Part shown: positions 33,141-40,807 of the stretch, in pieces
How positions within the stretch are numbered: position 1 is the stretch's first letter
How the letters are laid out: each line of letters opens with the position of its first letter
Made by a program: the position numbers and the translations under genes
NCBI GenBank assembly: GCA_030527325.1
Contig: JAUNBA010000004.1
Location: forward strand, 1 to 59,520
Reading direction: 5' to 3'
DNA length: 59,520 nt
Origin: Slackia sp.
GTDB lineage: Bacteria; Actinomycetota; Coriobacteriia; Coriobacteriales; Eggerthellaceae
Notes under the pieces: generated by a model
Databases searched by the model: none
What the model saw: only the letters and a program-made list of their open reading frames with translations
Told to the model about the DNA's origin: nothing

Positions 33141-34148
33141 ATGCCCATCATTACGGAGCCGACGCGCATATTCGATCTGCACTGCGACACGCTCGACCGC
33201 CTTGCCTTGCACAGCATCATGCCCGAAGCGGGATTCATGGCCGAAGATGCCGCCATTCCCGCGCACCGCATGCAGTCGCTGGCCGATAACGACTGCCATA
33301 TCGACCTGCAGCGCATGGCGCGCGGGGGATACGCTTGGTGCCAGTGCTTCGCGGCGTTCATTCCCGACGACATCGGCGTCGAGGGCGGGTACCGCGTGTT
33401 CGATACGGTGCGCCGCTATTTCGAAGGCCAGCTTGCGCAGCATGCCGCGCTCGTCGAACAGGTGCGCGATGCGCGGGATATCCGTTCGATCGTGGATGCG
33501 GGCCGGTGCGCGGCGGTATTCACGGTGGAAGGCGGCTCGTTTATCGGGGAGGATGCCGACCGCATTCACGAAGCGGCCGACGCGGGCGTCAAGATGTTGA
33601 CGTTGACCTGGAACGATAAGAACGCCATCGCGTCGGGCAACAAAACCGGCGACGGCCTGTCGCATTTCGGCCGCGAGGCCGTGCGCGCGCTGGAGCAGCG
33701 CCGCGTGGCGGTGGACGTGTCGCATCTCAACGACCGGAGCTTCTGGGACGTGCTCGATGCGGCGCAGCGTCCCGTGGCGGCATCGCATTCCAACGCGCGT
33801 GCGGTCTGCGGGCATCCGCGCAATCTGACCGACGACCAATTCCGCGCGATTGCGGAACGCGGCGGCATCGTGGGCCTGAATTTCTGCCAGCGTTTTCTGA
33901 CCGACGCGTCGCACGCCACGCGCGACGACGTGTTGCGCCATGTCGACCATATGCTCGAGCTGGGCGGCGAGCGCGTCTTGGCGCTCGGCAGCGATTACGA
34001 CGGCTGCGACGTGCCCGCGTGGCTTGCGCCTGCCGAGAAGGTCGGCGATTTGCATACGCTGTTTTCCGAGCAGTTCGGCACGCAGATCGCCGATGCCGTG
34101 TGCTTCGAGAACGCCTGCGCCTTCTTCGAGCGCAACGAACGCGCATGA
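33141..34148 (+). CDS. Membrane-dipeptidase family (M19) peptidase
   Basis: A 335-residue metallo-dipeptidase. Zinc-binding positions are recognisable: FDLHCDT (H-x-D) near residue 13, VEGGS near 130 (bridging Glu), ASHSNARAVCGHPRNLTD (His pair), and LGSDYDG near 285 (Asp). There is no signal peptide, so it acts in the cytoplasm, cleaving dipeptides including D-residue ones. ATG 33141 has GAAAGGAG. It may take part in peptide-based nutrition together with the window's amino-acid permeases. Confidence 0.9.
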   Translation: MPIITEPTRIFDLHCDTLDRLALHSIMPEAGFMAEDAAIPAHRMQSLADNDCHIDLQRMARGGYAWCQCFAAFIPDDIGVEGGYRVFDTVRRYFEGQLAQHAALVEQVRDARDIRSIVDAGRCAAVFTVEGGSFIGEDADRIHEAADAGVKMLTLTWNDKNAIASGNKTGDGLSHFGREAVRALEQRRVAVDVSHLNDRSFWDVLDAAQRPVAASHSNARAVCGHPRNLTDDQFRAIAERGGIVGLNFCQRFLTDASHATRDDVLRHVDHMLELGGERVLALGSDYDGCDVPAWLAPAEKVGDLHTLFSEQFGTQIADAVCFENACAFFERNERA

Positions 34149-34264
34149 TGAAGGGGCGCCGCCGCGCTCGAACGTGAACGCGGGGGCGCAGGAAACGGCG
34201 GCGCGAACGGCTCGATCGGAAACGTGCGGCGCGCGAAGCGGTGTGATCCTTTGGCCGCGCGGCC

Positions 34265-35563
34265 TTACGCCAAGGCGCCGCGCGCGGCGAACAGCGCCGC
34301 CGCGAGGTCTTCTAGAAGCGCGCGCTCCTCTTCGCCGTCGGGCATGCCCGTCATGACGGACATGATGTAGGGCGTGCCGTCGACGGATACGATGCCCGCG
34401 TCGCACAGGCCGTTCCAGCGTGGATCTTCGTCGGCGCACCAGCCCGCTTTGTCGTAGACCGCCGCTCCCGTATCGGCGAGGGCGGCGCGCAAGAACGACA
34501 CCTCGGTCTGGCCGAGCAGGGCGCCCAGGTAGCGCGCGGCGTCGGTTCCGCCCTGCAGGTAGGCGTACATCTCGGTCCATGCTTTCGCGGAGGTGCGGGC
34601 GCAATACCAGGGGTACCACGAATCGTCGCGCCAGGCCGCGTCGACCAGTCCGAGGCCTTCGGCCCATTCGTCGTAGCCGCGCGCGTCGAACGTCTCGCGC
34701 AACGACCCGAAGGCGTTGTTGTCGGAGTAGACGATGGCGGACGCTATCAGGTCGTAGAGCGGATACGACCCCCCGTTGTAGGGGCTGTCGGGATCGTAGG
34801 CGTCGGTGCCGGGGCAGGCGTCGTCTAAGGCGGCCTCGCCCGTTTCGATCTGGGTTTCGCACACGTAGAGGGCGTAGGGCGCTTTGAACGAGCTTGCCCC
34901 GTAGACCGCGGTGTCCGCGTGGTAGGCGATGCCCGCGCCGTTTTCGAGGCTGTAGAAGACGATGCTCGCGTCGCCGTATTCCTCGACGGCGTGGATGGCC
35001 CGCTCTATCGCTTCGGCATCGGATTGCGCCAAGGCGGGGGCGGCGCCGGATTGCGTGCCGTCTTGGCTCGGCAGCATGAACGTCTGCAGGCCGTCATCGG
35101 CGGGAACGGCGTCGAGCGATGCGGGAGACGGGTCGAAGGCGCCGCTGGTGGACGCGGGCGGATTCGTCATGGGCTTGTCGTCGGGCACGGGCGCGGGCTG
35201 CTGCGGGGCCGCGACATCGGCCGGCGCGGCGGATTCGGCGGCGCATCGTTCGAGCGAGATGGCCCCTGCGAGGGCGATAAGCGCCACGGCAGCGACGAAT
35301 GCCACGGCTTTCGGCGCCAGCGTCCGCGCGGTCTTGCCGCCTTGCGACGGCGCTGCGATGGGGCGCGGATGAGGCGCGTCGTGCGGGTGCGCGTGCGACG
35401 GATCCGATTCGGGGCGCGTCGCATGCGGGAAGCCTGCCGAGCCCTCAGGGCGGTCGTGGTGCGGATGCGCGCCGTGCGCGGGCGCAGCGTGGCGCGGATG
35501 CACGTCCGCTTCGTGTTTGGCAGCGTGGAAATGCGGGTCGCGACGGCCTCCGTCGATGCTCAT
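34265..35563 (-). CDS. Membrane-anchored class-A beta-lactamase-like serine hydrolase with His-rich tail
   Basis: A 432-residue protein. Residues 1-65 are histidine-rich (14 His, with Asp and Pro). A single helix (about residues 84-104) anchors it. A Pro/Ala/Asp linker runs to ~175. The rest is a serine beta-lactamase/DD-peptidase fold: SSFK (Ser224-Lys227) as the SxxK motif, SDN at 280-282, and KAG in place of KTG near residue 390. The active domain should lie outside and the His tail inside. It may be a peptidoglycan hydrolase relative instead of a drug-inactivating enzyme; the KAG change and acidic character argue against a true beta-lactamase. ATG 35563 has AAGGAG 7 nt upstream. Confidence 0.75.
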   Translation of the reverse strand: MSIDGGRRDPHFHAAKHEADVHPRHAAPAHGAHPHHDRPEGSAGFPHATRPESDPSHAHPHDAPHPRPIAAPSQGGKTARTLAPKAVAFVAAVALIALAGAISLERCAAESAAPADVAAPQQPAPVPDDKPMTNPPASTSGAFDPSPASLDAVPADDGLQTFMLPSQDGTQSGAAPALAQSDAEAIERAIHAVEEYGDASIVFYSLENGAGIAYHADTAVYGASSFKAPYALYVCETQIETGEAALDDACPGTDAYDPDSPYNGGSYPLYDLIASAIVYSDNNAFGSLRETFDARGYDEWAEGLGLVDAAWRDDSWYPWYCARTSAKAWTEMYAYLQGGTDAARYLGALLGQTEVSFLRAALADTGAAVYDKAGWCADEDPRWNGLCDAGIVSVDGTPYIMSVMTGMPDGEEERALLEDLAAALFAARGALA

Positions 35564-35759
35564 GGGCATGCTCCTTCGGGGCGAATGGGTGCATTTATTC
35601 CACAAATGTAGCACTACGTGAATCGCGCGAGAACGAAGCCGATTCAAACGCGTATTCCGGCATCATAATTTCAAGAACGATTCAGATAATCGCGACATAC
35701 GCGCGTTGTTCGCGCGACGGCGCGCCGCCTCGGCGGCGCATTATGCAAGGAGGTTTGCC

Positions 35760-36452
35760 ATGGTGGACAAAAAGGCGTTCAGAAGCTTGAGCTGCGGGCT
35801 GTATATCGTTACGGCGCGCGGGGCGCAGGGAAGCGTCGGGTGCGTGGTGAATACGTTCCAGCAGGTCACGTCGAGCCCTGCGCAGGCGAGCATCGCCATC
35901 AACAAGGACAACGTCACGACGGCGGCGATTCTCGAGTCCGGCATGTTCGAGGTGTCGGTTTTGTGCGAGGACGCGCCCATGGAGCTGATCGGTCGCTTCG
36001 GCTTCCACTCGAGCGCCGATACCGATAAATTCGCCGATACGCAGACGGCGCAAGACGCCGTGGGCATCGCGTACGTGACCGAGCACGCCGCAGCTCATTT
36101 CTGCTTGAAGGTGACGCAGACGCTCGATCTGGGAACGCATATGCTCGTGGTGGGCGAGGTCGTGGAGGCCGCGGTCCTTTCCGATGGCGCGCCGATGACG
36201 TATGCCTATTATCACCAGGTGAAAGGCGGCAAGACGCCCCCGAAGGCGTCGAGCTACGAAGGCGACGGCGCGGCTGCGGCCGCACCTTCGTCCGAGGCGC
36301 AGGGGGCGTCCGCGCACGACGCCGCGCCGCGCCGTTTCGCATGGCGCTGCACGGTGTGCGGCCATATCGAGTACGTCGACGAGCTGCCCGATGATTTCAG
36401 GTGCCCTTTGTGCGGCGTGGGCAAGGAGCTGTTCGAGCGCATCGAGCTGTAG
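35760..36452 (+). CDS. Flavin reductase-rubredoxin fusion (high-molecular-weight rubredoxin type)
   Basis: A 230-residue protein. Residues 1-155 are a flavin-reductase-like FMN domain (SLSCGLYIVTARG, GCVVNTFQQVTSSPAQASIAINKDN). After an Ala-rich linker, residues ~185-230 form a rubredoxin with one iron held by CTVCG and CPLCG. The same arrangement is known in Moorella Hrb, an NADH-linked electron donor to flavodiiron proteins in oxygen and NO detoxification. No flavodiiron gene is in the window. ATG 35760 has an AAGGAGG SD. Confidence 0.9.
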   Translation: MVDKKAFRSLSCGLYIVTARGAQGSVGCVVNTFQQVTSSPAQASIAINKDNVTTAAILESGMFEVSVLCEDAPMELIGRFGFHSSADTDKFADTQTAQDAVGIAYVTEHAAAHFCLKVTQTLDLGTHMLVVGEVVEAAVLSDGAPMTYAYYHQVKGGKTPPKASSYEGDGAAAAAPSSEAQGASAHDAAPRRFAWRCTVCGHIEYVDELPDDFRCPLCGVGKELFERIEL

Positions 36453-36634
36453 TCCGTCGCGCGTCGCAAGACCCGATCCGATCCGTCCGGCCTGCGTCGT
36501 TTCGCGCCCGTGTCGCTCGTTTTGCGCGCGGCCCGCGGCGGCGCGGCCGTCTCGGCGCTTGCGACCGTGCCGTACCCTCCGCATCCGCTCTTACGCGCGT
36601 GCGCGTTGGGATGCGATGCATAGATATACCGAAA

Positions 36635-36684
36635 GAAGAAATTTTTAAATTCTTCTTGCATGGATGTGAAATTTTGGGTAAAGT
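36635..36684 (+). promoter_or_regulatory. arg operon promoter with ARG-box-like palindrome
   Basis: An AT-rich imperfect palindrome, GAAGAA...TTCTTC, spans 36635-36655. Directly after it come TTGCAT (36656-36661), a 17-bp spacer and TAAAGT (36679-36684). The palindrome's size and AT core resemble ArgR operators, though it is not an exact consensus match. The preceding 180 bp (36453-36634) show nothing. The transcript would begin near 36691 and carry the leader peptide. Confidence 0.55.
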
Positions 36685-36756
36685 GCCGTCCAACGCTTTA
36701 TTACAACAAAGCGCAATGGCTATCGAAATCGAGCGCAGAGGAAAGGAGAAGCTCAC

Positions 36757-36852
36757 ATGACCGCAACGGCACAGCAGTTCTCTTTCCGACGCCAGGACCG
36801 ACGTACCACGCTGCGATGCACGCGTGTGTTTCTTGCGGTCCATACGAGGTAG
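36757..36852 (+). CDS. Arginine-rich leader peptide for attenuation of argGH
   Basis: A 31-codon open frame with an excellent AAAGGAG SD 8 nt upstream of ATG 36757. The peptide starts MTATAQQFSFRR and continues QDRRTTLRCTR, ending HTR. Seven of 31 residues are arginine, including two Arg-Arg pairs and a final Arg before the TAG stop (36850-36852). It lies between the promoter at 36656 and an intrinsic terminator at 36887, with argG beyond. This matches the classic attenuation layout: a ribosome stalled on Arg codons under arginine shortage would change RNA folding downstream. It does not overlap any real gene. It is not a recognised family. Confidence 0.7.
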   Translation: MTATAQQFSFRRQDRRTTLRCTRVFLAVHTR

Positions 36853-36886
36853 CGCCTCGTAGCATCCATCCTCATAGGACCCACGA

Positions 36887-36914
36887 AGCACCCGGCATCG
36901 CCGGGTGCTTTTTT
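36887..36914 (+). terminator. Attenuator terminator in the argG leader
   Basis: GCACCCGG (36888-36895), loop CATCG, CCGGGTGC (36901-36908), then six Ts. It stands 35 nt after the leader-peptide stop and 167 nt before argG. The 5' arm GAAGCAC (36885-36891) can instead pair with GTGTTTC (36826-36832) inside the peptide coding region, a possible antiterminator. Between them, GGTCC (36837-36841) can pair with GGACC (36877-36881), and TACGAGG (36843-36849) with CCTCGTA (36855-36861) across the stop codon. Pairing choices are inferred. Confidence 0.75.
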
Positions 36915-37080
36915 ATTGCGCGGCTTCGATTCCGGCCGCATGAGGGACGCCCCGCCGCCGCACCGGCGGGGCGCGCGGAATCAGACGATGAAAGCGATGC
37001 GAGGCAGGGCATGTGGCGCGAAGGCGGGCCGCGCGTGCCGCATGCGGAGCACGGAAACGGACGAAGGAGAACAGGTTCCG

Positions 37081-38322
37081 ATGAAAGAGAAAGTTGTTTT
37101 GGCGTATTCCGGCGGTCTGGACACTTCGGTGTGCCTGAAGTGGCTGCAGGTCGAAAAGGGCTTCGACGTCATCGCCGTCTGCGGCAACGTGGGCCAGGAC
37201 GAAGCCGACCTGGCGACTATCAAGCAGAAGGCCCTCGACATGGGCGCCATCGCCTCCATGGCGGTTGATATGCGCGAGGAGTACGCCGACGATTTCCTCA
37301 CGCATGCGCTGGCCGCGAACGCGCTCTACGAGAACGCCTATCCGCTGCTTTCCGCGCTTTCCCGCCCGCTGCTCTCCAAGCACATGGTGGCCATCGCCCA
37401 TGAGTACGGCGCGAAGTACGTGGCCCACGGCTGCACGGGCAAGGGCAACGACCAGGTGCGTTTCGAGACCTCCATCAAGGCGCTCGACCCCTCCATCGAA
37501 ATCGTGGCTCCCGTGCGCGAGTGGGACCTGCATTCGCGCGAGGAGGAGATGGAATGGGCCAAGGCGCACGGCGTGCCGGTTCCCGCTACCAAGAAGTCGC
37601 CGTACTCCATCGACGACAACCTGTGGGGCCGCGCCATCGAGTGCGGCGTGCTGGAGAACCCGTGGTGCGAGCCGCCTGCGGATATCTGGACCCTCACGGT
37701 GGATCCGACGCAGGCCCCCGATGAGCCCGAGTATGTCGAAATCGGCTTCGACCAGGGCGTTCCGTGCTCTTTGAACGGCGAGGACATGAAGTTCGTCGAT
37801 ATCGTCCACGAGCTCAACATCAAGGCGGGCGCGCACGGCTACGGCCGCTTGGATCTGGTGGAAAATCGCGTCGTCGGCGTGAAATCGCGCGAGTGCTACG
37901 AGGTTCCTGGCGCCAAGGTGCTCATCGAGGCGCACAAGGCCCTCGAGACGCTGTGCCTGGACGCCGCCACGCAGCACTACAAGCTGGGCGCCGAGCAGCA
38001 GTGGGCCACGGCGGTCTACCAGGGCCTGTGGTTCTCTCCGCTCAAGATGGCGCTCGATGCCTTCTTCACGGCCACACAGTGCTTCGTCTCCGGCGCGGTC
38101 AAGGTGAAGCTGTACAAGGGTTCGTGCGCGGTGGTCGGCCGCACCAGCCCGTATTCGCTCTACGATTTCGGCCTGGCCAGCTACGGTGCCGAGGACGCCT
38201 TCAACCACGAGGCGGCGAAGGGTTTCAGCGATCTGCACGGCCTGCCCGTTTCCACGTGGTCGGCCAAGCAGGGCCCCGCATCCGGTTTGTCCGCTCAGGC
38301 GGAAGAAGAGGCGGCGGCGTAG
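37081..38322 (+). CDS. argG: Argininosuccinate synthase
   Basis: A 413-residue enzyme. The N-terminal PP-loop is AYSGGLDTSVCLKWL (residues 8-22). Further signatures are AHGCTGKGNDQVRFE, KKSPYSIDDNLWGRAIECG and GRLDLVENRVVGVKSRE. It joins citrulline and aspartate with ATP in arginine synthesis. ATG 37081 has a GAAGGAG SD about 11 nt upstream. It is the first structural gene after the Arg leader peptide and terminator, with argH following 78 bp later, so both are likely controlled by the attenuator and possibly by the ARG-box-like site. Confidence 0.97.
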   Translation: MKEKVVLAYSGGLDTSVCLKWLQVEKGFDVIAVCGNVGQDEADLATIKQKALDMGAIASMAVDMREEYADDFLTHALAANALYENAYPLLSALSRPLLSKHMVAIAHEYGAKYVAHGCTGKGNDQVRFETSIKALDPSIEIVAPVREWDLHSREEEMEWAKAHGVPVPATKKSPYSIDDNLWGRAIECGVLENPWCEPPADIWTLTVDPTQAPDEPEYVEIGFDQGVPCSLNGEDMKFVDIVHELNIKAGAHGYGRLDLVENRVVGVKSRECYEVPGAKVLIEAHKALETLCLDAATQHYKLGAEQQWATAVYQGLWFSPLKMALDAFFTATQCFVSGAVKVKLYKGSCAVVGRTSPYSLYDFGLASYGAEDAFNHEAAKGFSDLHGLPVSTWSAKQGPASGLSAQAEEEAAA

Positions 38323-38400
38323 CGCGTCCTGCGGGCGGGGCCGCCCGGCGACGTTTTCCATGACAATCGCGGCATCGGCCGCTCGACGAAAGGTTTCGGT

Positions 38401-39795
38401 ATGGCATTGTGGTCCGGCAGGTTCGAAGGCGGGGTCGACGAGTTCACCCAGGCGTTCGGCGCTTCCCTCGACGTGGATAAGAACATGTACGCCCAGGATA
38501 TCGCGGGTTCGCGCGCCCATGCCCGCATGCTGGCGGCCCAAGGCGTCATCTCGGACGAAGACGCCCGAGTCATCGACGAGGGGCTGTGCGCGGTCAAGGA
38601 GCGCATGGACGCGGGCACGTTCGTCTTCGACGTGAACGACGAGGACATCCACATGGCCGTCGAGGCCGCGTTGACGGCCGATATCGGCACGGCGGGCGCA
38701 CGCCTGCATACGGGCCGCTCGCGCAACGACCAGGTGGCCACCGATTTGCGCCTGCATGCCAAGGCGCTGCTCGAAGAGCTCATGGAAGGCAACATTGCGC
38801 TGTGCCATGCGCTGCTGTCCGCGGCGCAGGAGCATTTCGGCGTGGTGATGCCCGGCTACACGCACCTGCAGCATGCCCAGCCGGTGCTGTTCAGCCATCA
38901 TATGCTGGCGTATTTCTGGATGTTCGGCCGCGATTTCGAGCGCCTTGCCGCCGCCCATAAGGCGGCCGACGCAAGCCCGTTGGGTTCTGCGGCCTTGGCG
39001 GGCACCACGTATCCCCTCGACCGTTTCATGACGGCGTCCGATCTGGGGTTCTCGCAGGTCATCCCCAACTCGCTCGATGCCGTGTCCGACCGCGACTATC
39101 TGCTCGATCTCGAATACGCCTGCAGCGTGTCCATGATGCACCTGTCGCGTCTGTGTGAGGAGATCATCTTGTGGTCGTCGTCCGAGTTCGGCTTCATCAC
39201 GCTTTCCGACGCGTTTTCCACGGGCAGCTCCATCATGCCGCAGAAGAAGAACCCCGATTTCGCCGAGCTGACGCGCGGCAAGACGGGCCGCGTGGTGGGC
39301 GATTTGGTGGCGTTGCTGGTCACGATGAAATCGCTGCCGCTGGCATATAACAAAGACCTGCAGGAGTGCAAAGAGGGCGCCATCGATGCGGCGAAGACGC
39401 TGATGGATTGCATGACGTGCATGGAGGGCATGATCGGCGGCATGCAGCTGCACGAATCTGCCATGCGCGCGGCGGCCAACGAGGGCTTCATGGCGGCCAC
39501 CGACGTGGCCGACTACCTGGCGAAAAAGGGCATGCCGTTTCGCGAGGCGCACGCCGTGGTAGGCCAGCTCGTGCTGCTGTGCGAGCGCAAGGGCTGCGGT
39601 CTCGAGGACCTTTCGCTGTCCGATTTGCAGTCGGCGAGCAGCCTGTTCGGCGAAGACGTGGCGGGCGCTTTCGATATCGACGCCATCGTGCGCGCCCGTA
39701 CCACCTACGGCGGCACCGGGCACGAGGCCGTGCGCGTGCAGATCGACGAGGCCGCCGGCGCGCTGGCCGCTCACGAGGCGCAGATGCATCATTAG
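38401..39795 (+). CDS. argH: Argininosuccinate lyase
   Basis: A 464-residue fumarase/aspartase-superfamily enzyme. Signatures are LHTGRSRNDQVATDLRLH, GYTHLQHAQPVLFSHH, and the C3 loop STGSSIMPQKKNPDFAELTRGK with its catalytic serine. It splits argininosuccinate to arginine and fumarate. ATG 38401 has a GAAAGG SD. It forms an operon with argG; no other arg genes are present. Confidence 0.97.
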   Translation: MALWSGRFEGGVDEFTQAFGASLDVDKNMYAQDIAGSRAHARMLAAQGVISDEDARVIDEGLCAVKERMDAGTFVFDVNDEDIHMAVEAALTADIGTAGARLHTGRSRNDQVATDLRLHAKALLEELMEGNIALCHALLSAAQEHFGVVMPGYTHLQHAQPVLFSHHMLAYFWMFGRDFERLAAAHKAADASPLGSAALAGTTYPLDRFMTASDLGFSQVIPNSLDAVSDRDYLLDLEYACSVSMMHLSRLCEEIILWSSSEFGFITLSDAFSTGSSIMPQKKNPDFAELTRGKTGRVVGDLVALLVTMKSLPLAYNKDLQECKEGAIDAAKTLMDCMTCMEGMIGGMQLHESAMRAAANEGFMAATDVADYLAKKGMPFREAHAVVGQLVLLCERKGCGLEDLSLSDLQSASSLFGEDVAGAFDIDAIVRARTTYGGTGHEAVRVQIDEAAGALAAHEAQMHH

Positions 39796-39810
39796 TCGCG
39801 GCGTTGCGAG

Positions 39811-39836
39811 GGTCCCGCGCGTAAGCGCGCGGGACC
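39811..39836 (+). terminator. GC-rich hairpin after argH
   Basis: An 11-bp stem, GGTCCCGCGCG with CGCGCGGGACC, and a TAAG loop, 15 bp past the stop codon. No U tract, so termination strength is uncertain. Confidence 0.5.
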
Positions 39837-39956
39837 TCCTGCGTTTCGAGCGCGTGCGGGTCGCGCATCTGCCCGCGCCCGAAGTGCCGGCCGTTTTCGG
39901 GGCGCTTCGGGCGCGGGCAGAGGAAGCGCCGCGTTCGCCCGCGCGTCCGTTCGCCG

Positions 39957-39985
39957 TTCGCTATCGCACGATAAAGTGCTACAAT
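39957..39985 (+). promoter_or_regulatory. Promoter of bioY
   Basis: TTCGCT (39957-39962), 17-bp spacer, TACAAT (39980-39985), ending 39 bp before the ATG. No BirA-type operator was recognised. Confidence 0.45.
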
Positions 39986-40024
39986 GCCGACGGCTTGCAG
40001 ACGGATGCGATGAGAGGAGACGGT

Positions 40025-40609
40025 ATGAAGAAGGCATCGCTCAAGCGCGCCGAGTCCGTGGCGTTTTGCGGCCTGGCCATCGCGCTGTTGACCGTGGGGG
40101 CGTGGATTTCCATTCCGCTCGGACCCGTGCCGTTCACGTTGCAGATCATGGTGCTGGTGTTCGTGGTCACGCTGTTCCCGGCGCGCGAGGCGCTGTGCAG
40201 CGTGTTCGGGTATTTGCTGTTGGGCGCGTTGGGTGTGCCCGTGTTCGCGGGCATGAAGGGCGGCCTCGCCTCCATCGTGGGTCCGACCGGCGGTTTTCTG
40301 GTGGGCTTCGGCGTGGGCGCCGTGGCGGCCGTGCTGCTGTTCAGAATCTGGCGCGAGCCTTCCGGCGCTGCGGCGCGCTTCGTGCGCGCATCGTGCGGAG
40401 CGGCCGCGCTGCTCGCCTCCTCGTATGCGTGCGGCTGGCTGCAGCTCATGGCGCTGACGGGCATGGGGCCTGCGGCGGCGTTCGCCGCAGGCATCGCGCC
40501 GTTCATCGTGCTCGACGTCATCAAGGTGGCTGTCGGCGTGGCGCTCGCGCGCACCATCGCGCAGGCCGTGCCCGCATTGCGCGTCGTCCATGCGCGCAAA
40601 CAGGCATGA
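40025..40609 (+). CDS. bioY: Biotin transporter BioY
   Basis: A 194-residue, six-helix S-component of the ECF-type biotin importer. Typical segments are ISIPLGPVPFTLQIMVLVFVV (the biotin-binding loop-helix), LLLGALGVPVFAGMKGGLASIVGPTGGFLVGF and a C-terminal FIVLDVIKVAVG. It binds biotin and works with a shared EcfAAT energiser not encoded here, or alone. ATG 40025 has a GAGAGGAG SD. A terminator follows. Confidence 0.92.
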   Translation: MKKASLKRAESVAFCGLAIALLTVGAWISIPLGPVPFTLQIMVLVFVVTLFPAREALCSVFGYLLLGALGVPVFAGMKGGLASIVGPTGGFLVGFGVGAVAAVLLFRIWREPSGAAARFVRASCGAAALLASSYACGWLQLMALTGMGPAAAFAAGIAPFIVLDVIKVAVGVALARTIAQAVPALRVVHARKQA

Positions 40610-40688
40610 CGCTTTGCGTTTCGTGTGCGGGCCGGGGCCGTATCGGCCTTTGTCCTCGCGCGCGCGGGCGATAATCCGTACAATTCTC

Positions 40689-40721
40689 GACGCGCCCTTC
40701 GGGGCGCGTCGTTTGTTTTTT
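40689..40721 (+). terminator. Terminator after bioY
   Basis: GACGCGCCC, loop TTCG, GGGCGCGTC, then GTTTGTTTTTT. A TACAAT at 40679 sits directly before it; its position makes it an unlikely promoter. Confidence 0.85.
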
Positions 40722-40807
40722 CCGACGGATGCGCGCGAGTAGCCGGAACGGGTGCGGCCCGCCCGGGCTTCGCGGCTCCGCTTGCGATCGAGGCGAAAGG
40801 TGCGGTT

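Noticed and set aside
34149..34264. GC palindromes between dipeptidase and serine hydrolase genes as a terminator
   Set aside because: Short GGCCGC/GCGGCC stem overlaps the stop codon and lacks a U tract; not convincing.
34265..35563. Antibiotic-resistance beta-lactamase
   Set aside because: SxxK and SDN are present, but KTG is replaced by KAG, and the protein is membrane anchored with long low-complexity segments; resistance activity should not be inferred.
40679..40684. TACAAT as a promoter for the TsaB-RimI-TsaD gene
   Set aside because: It is immediately followed by a strong intrinsic terminator, so transcripts would stop at once; no -35 was seen.
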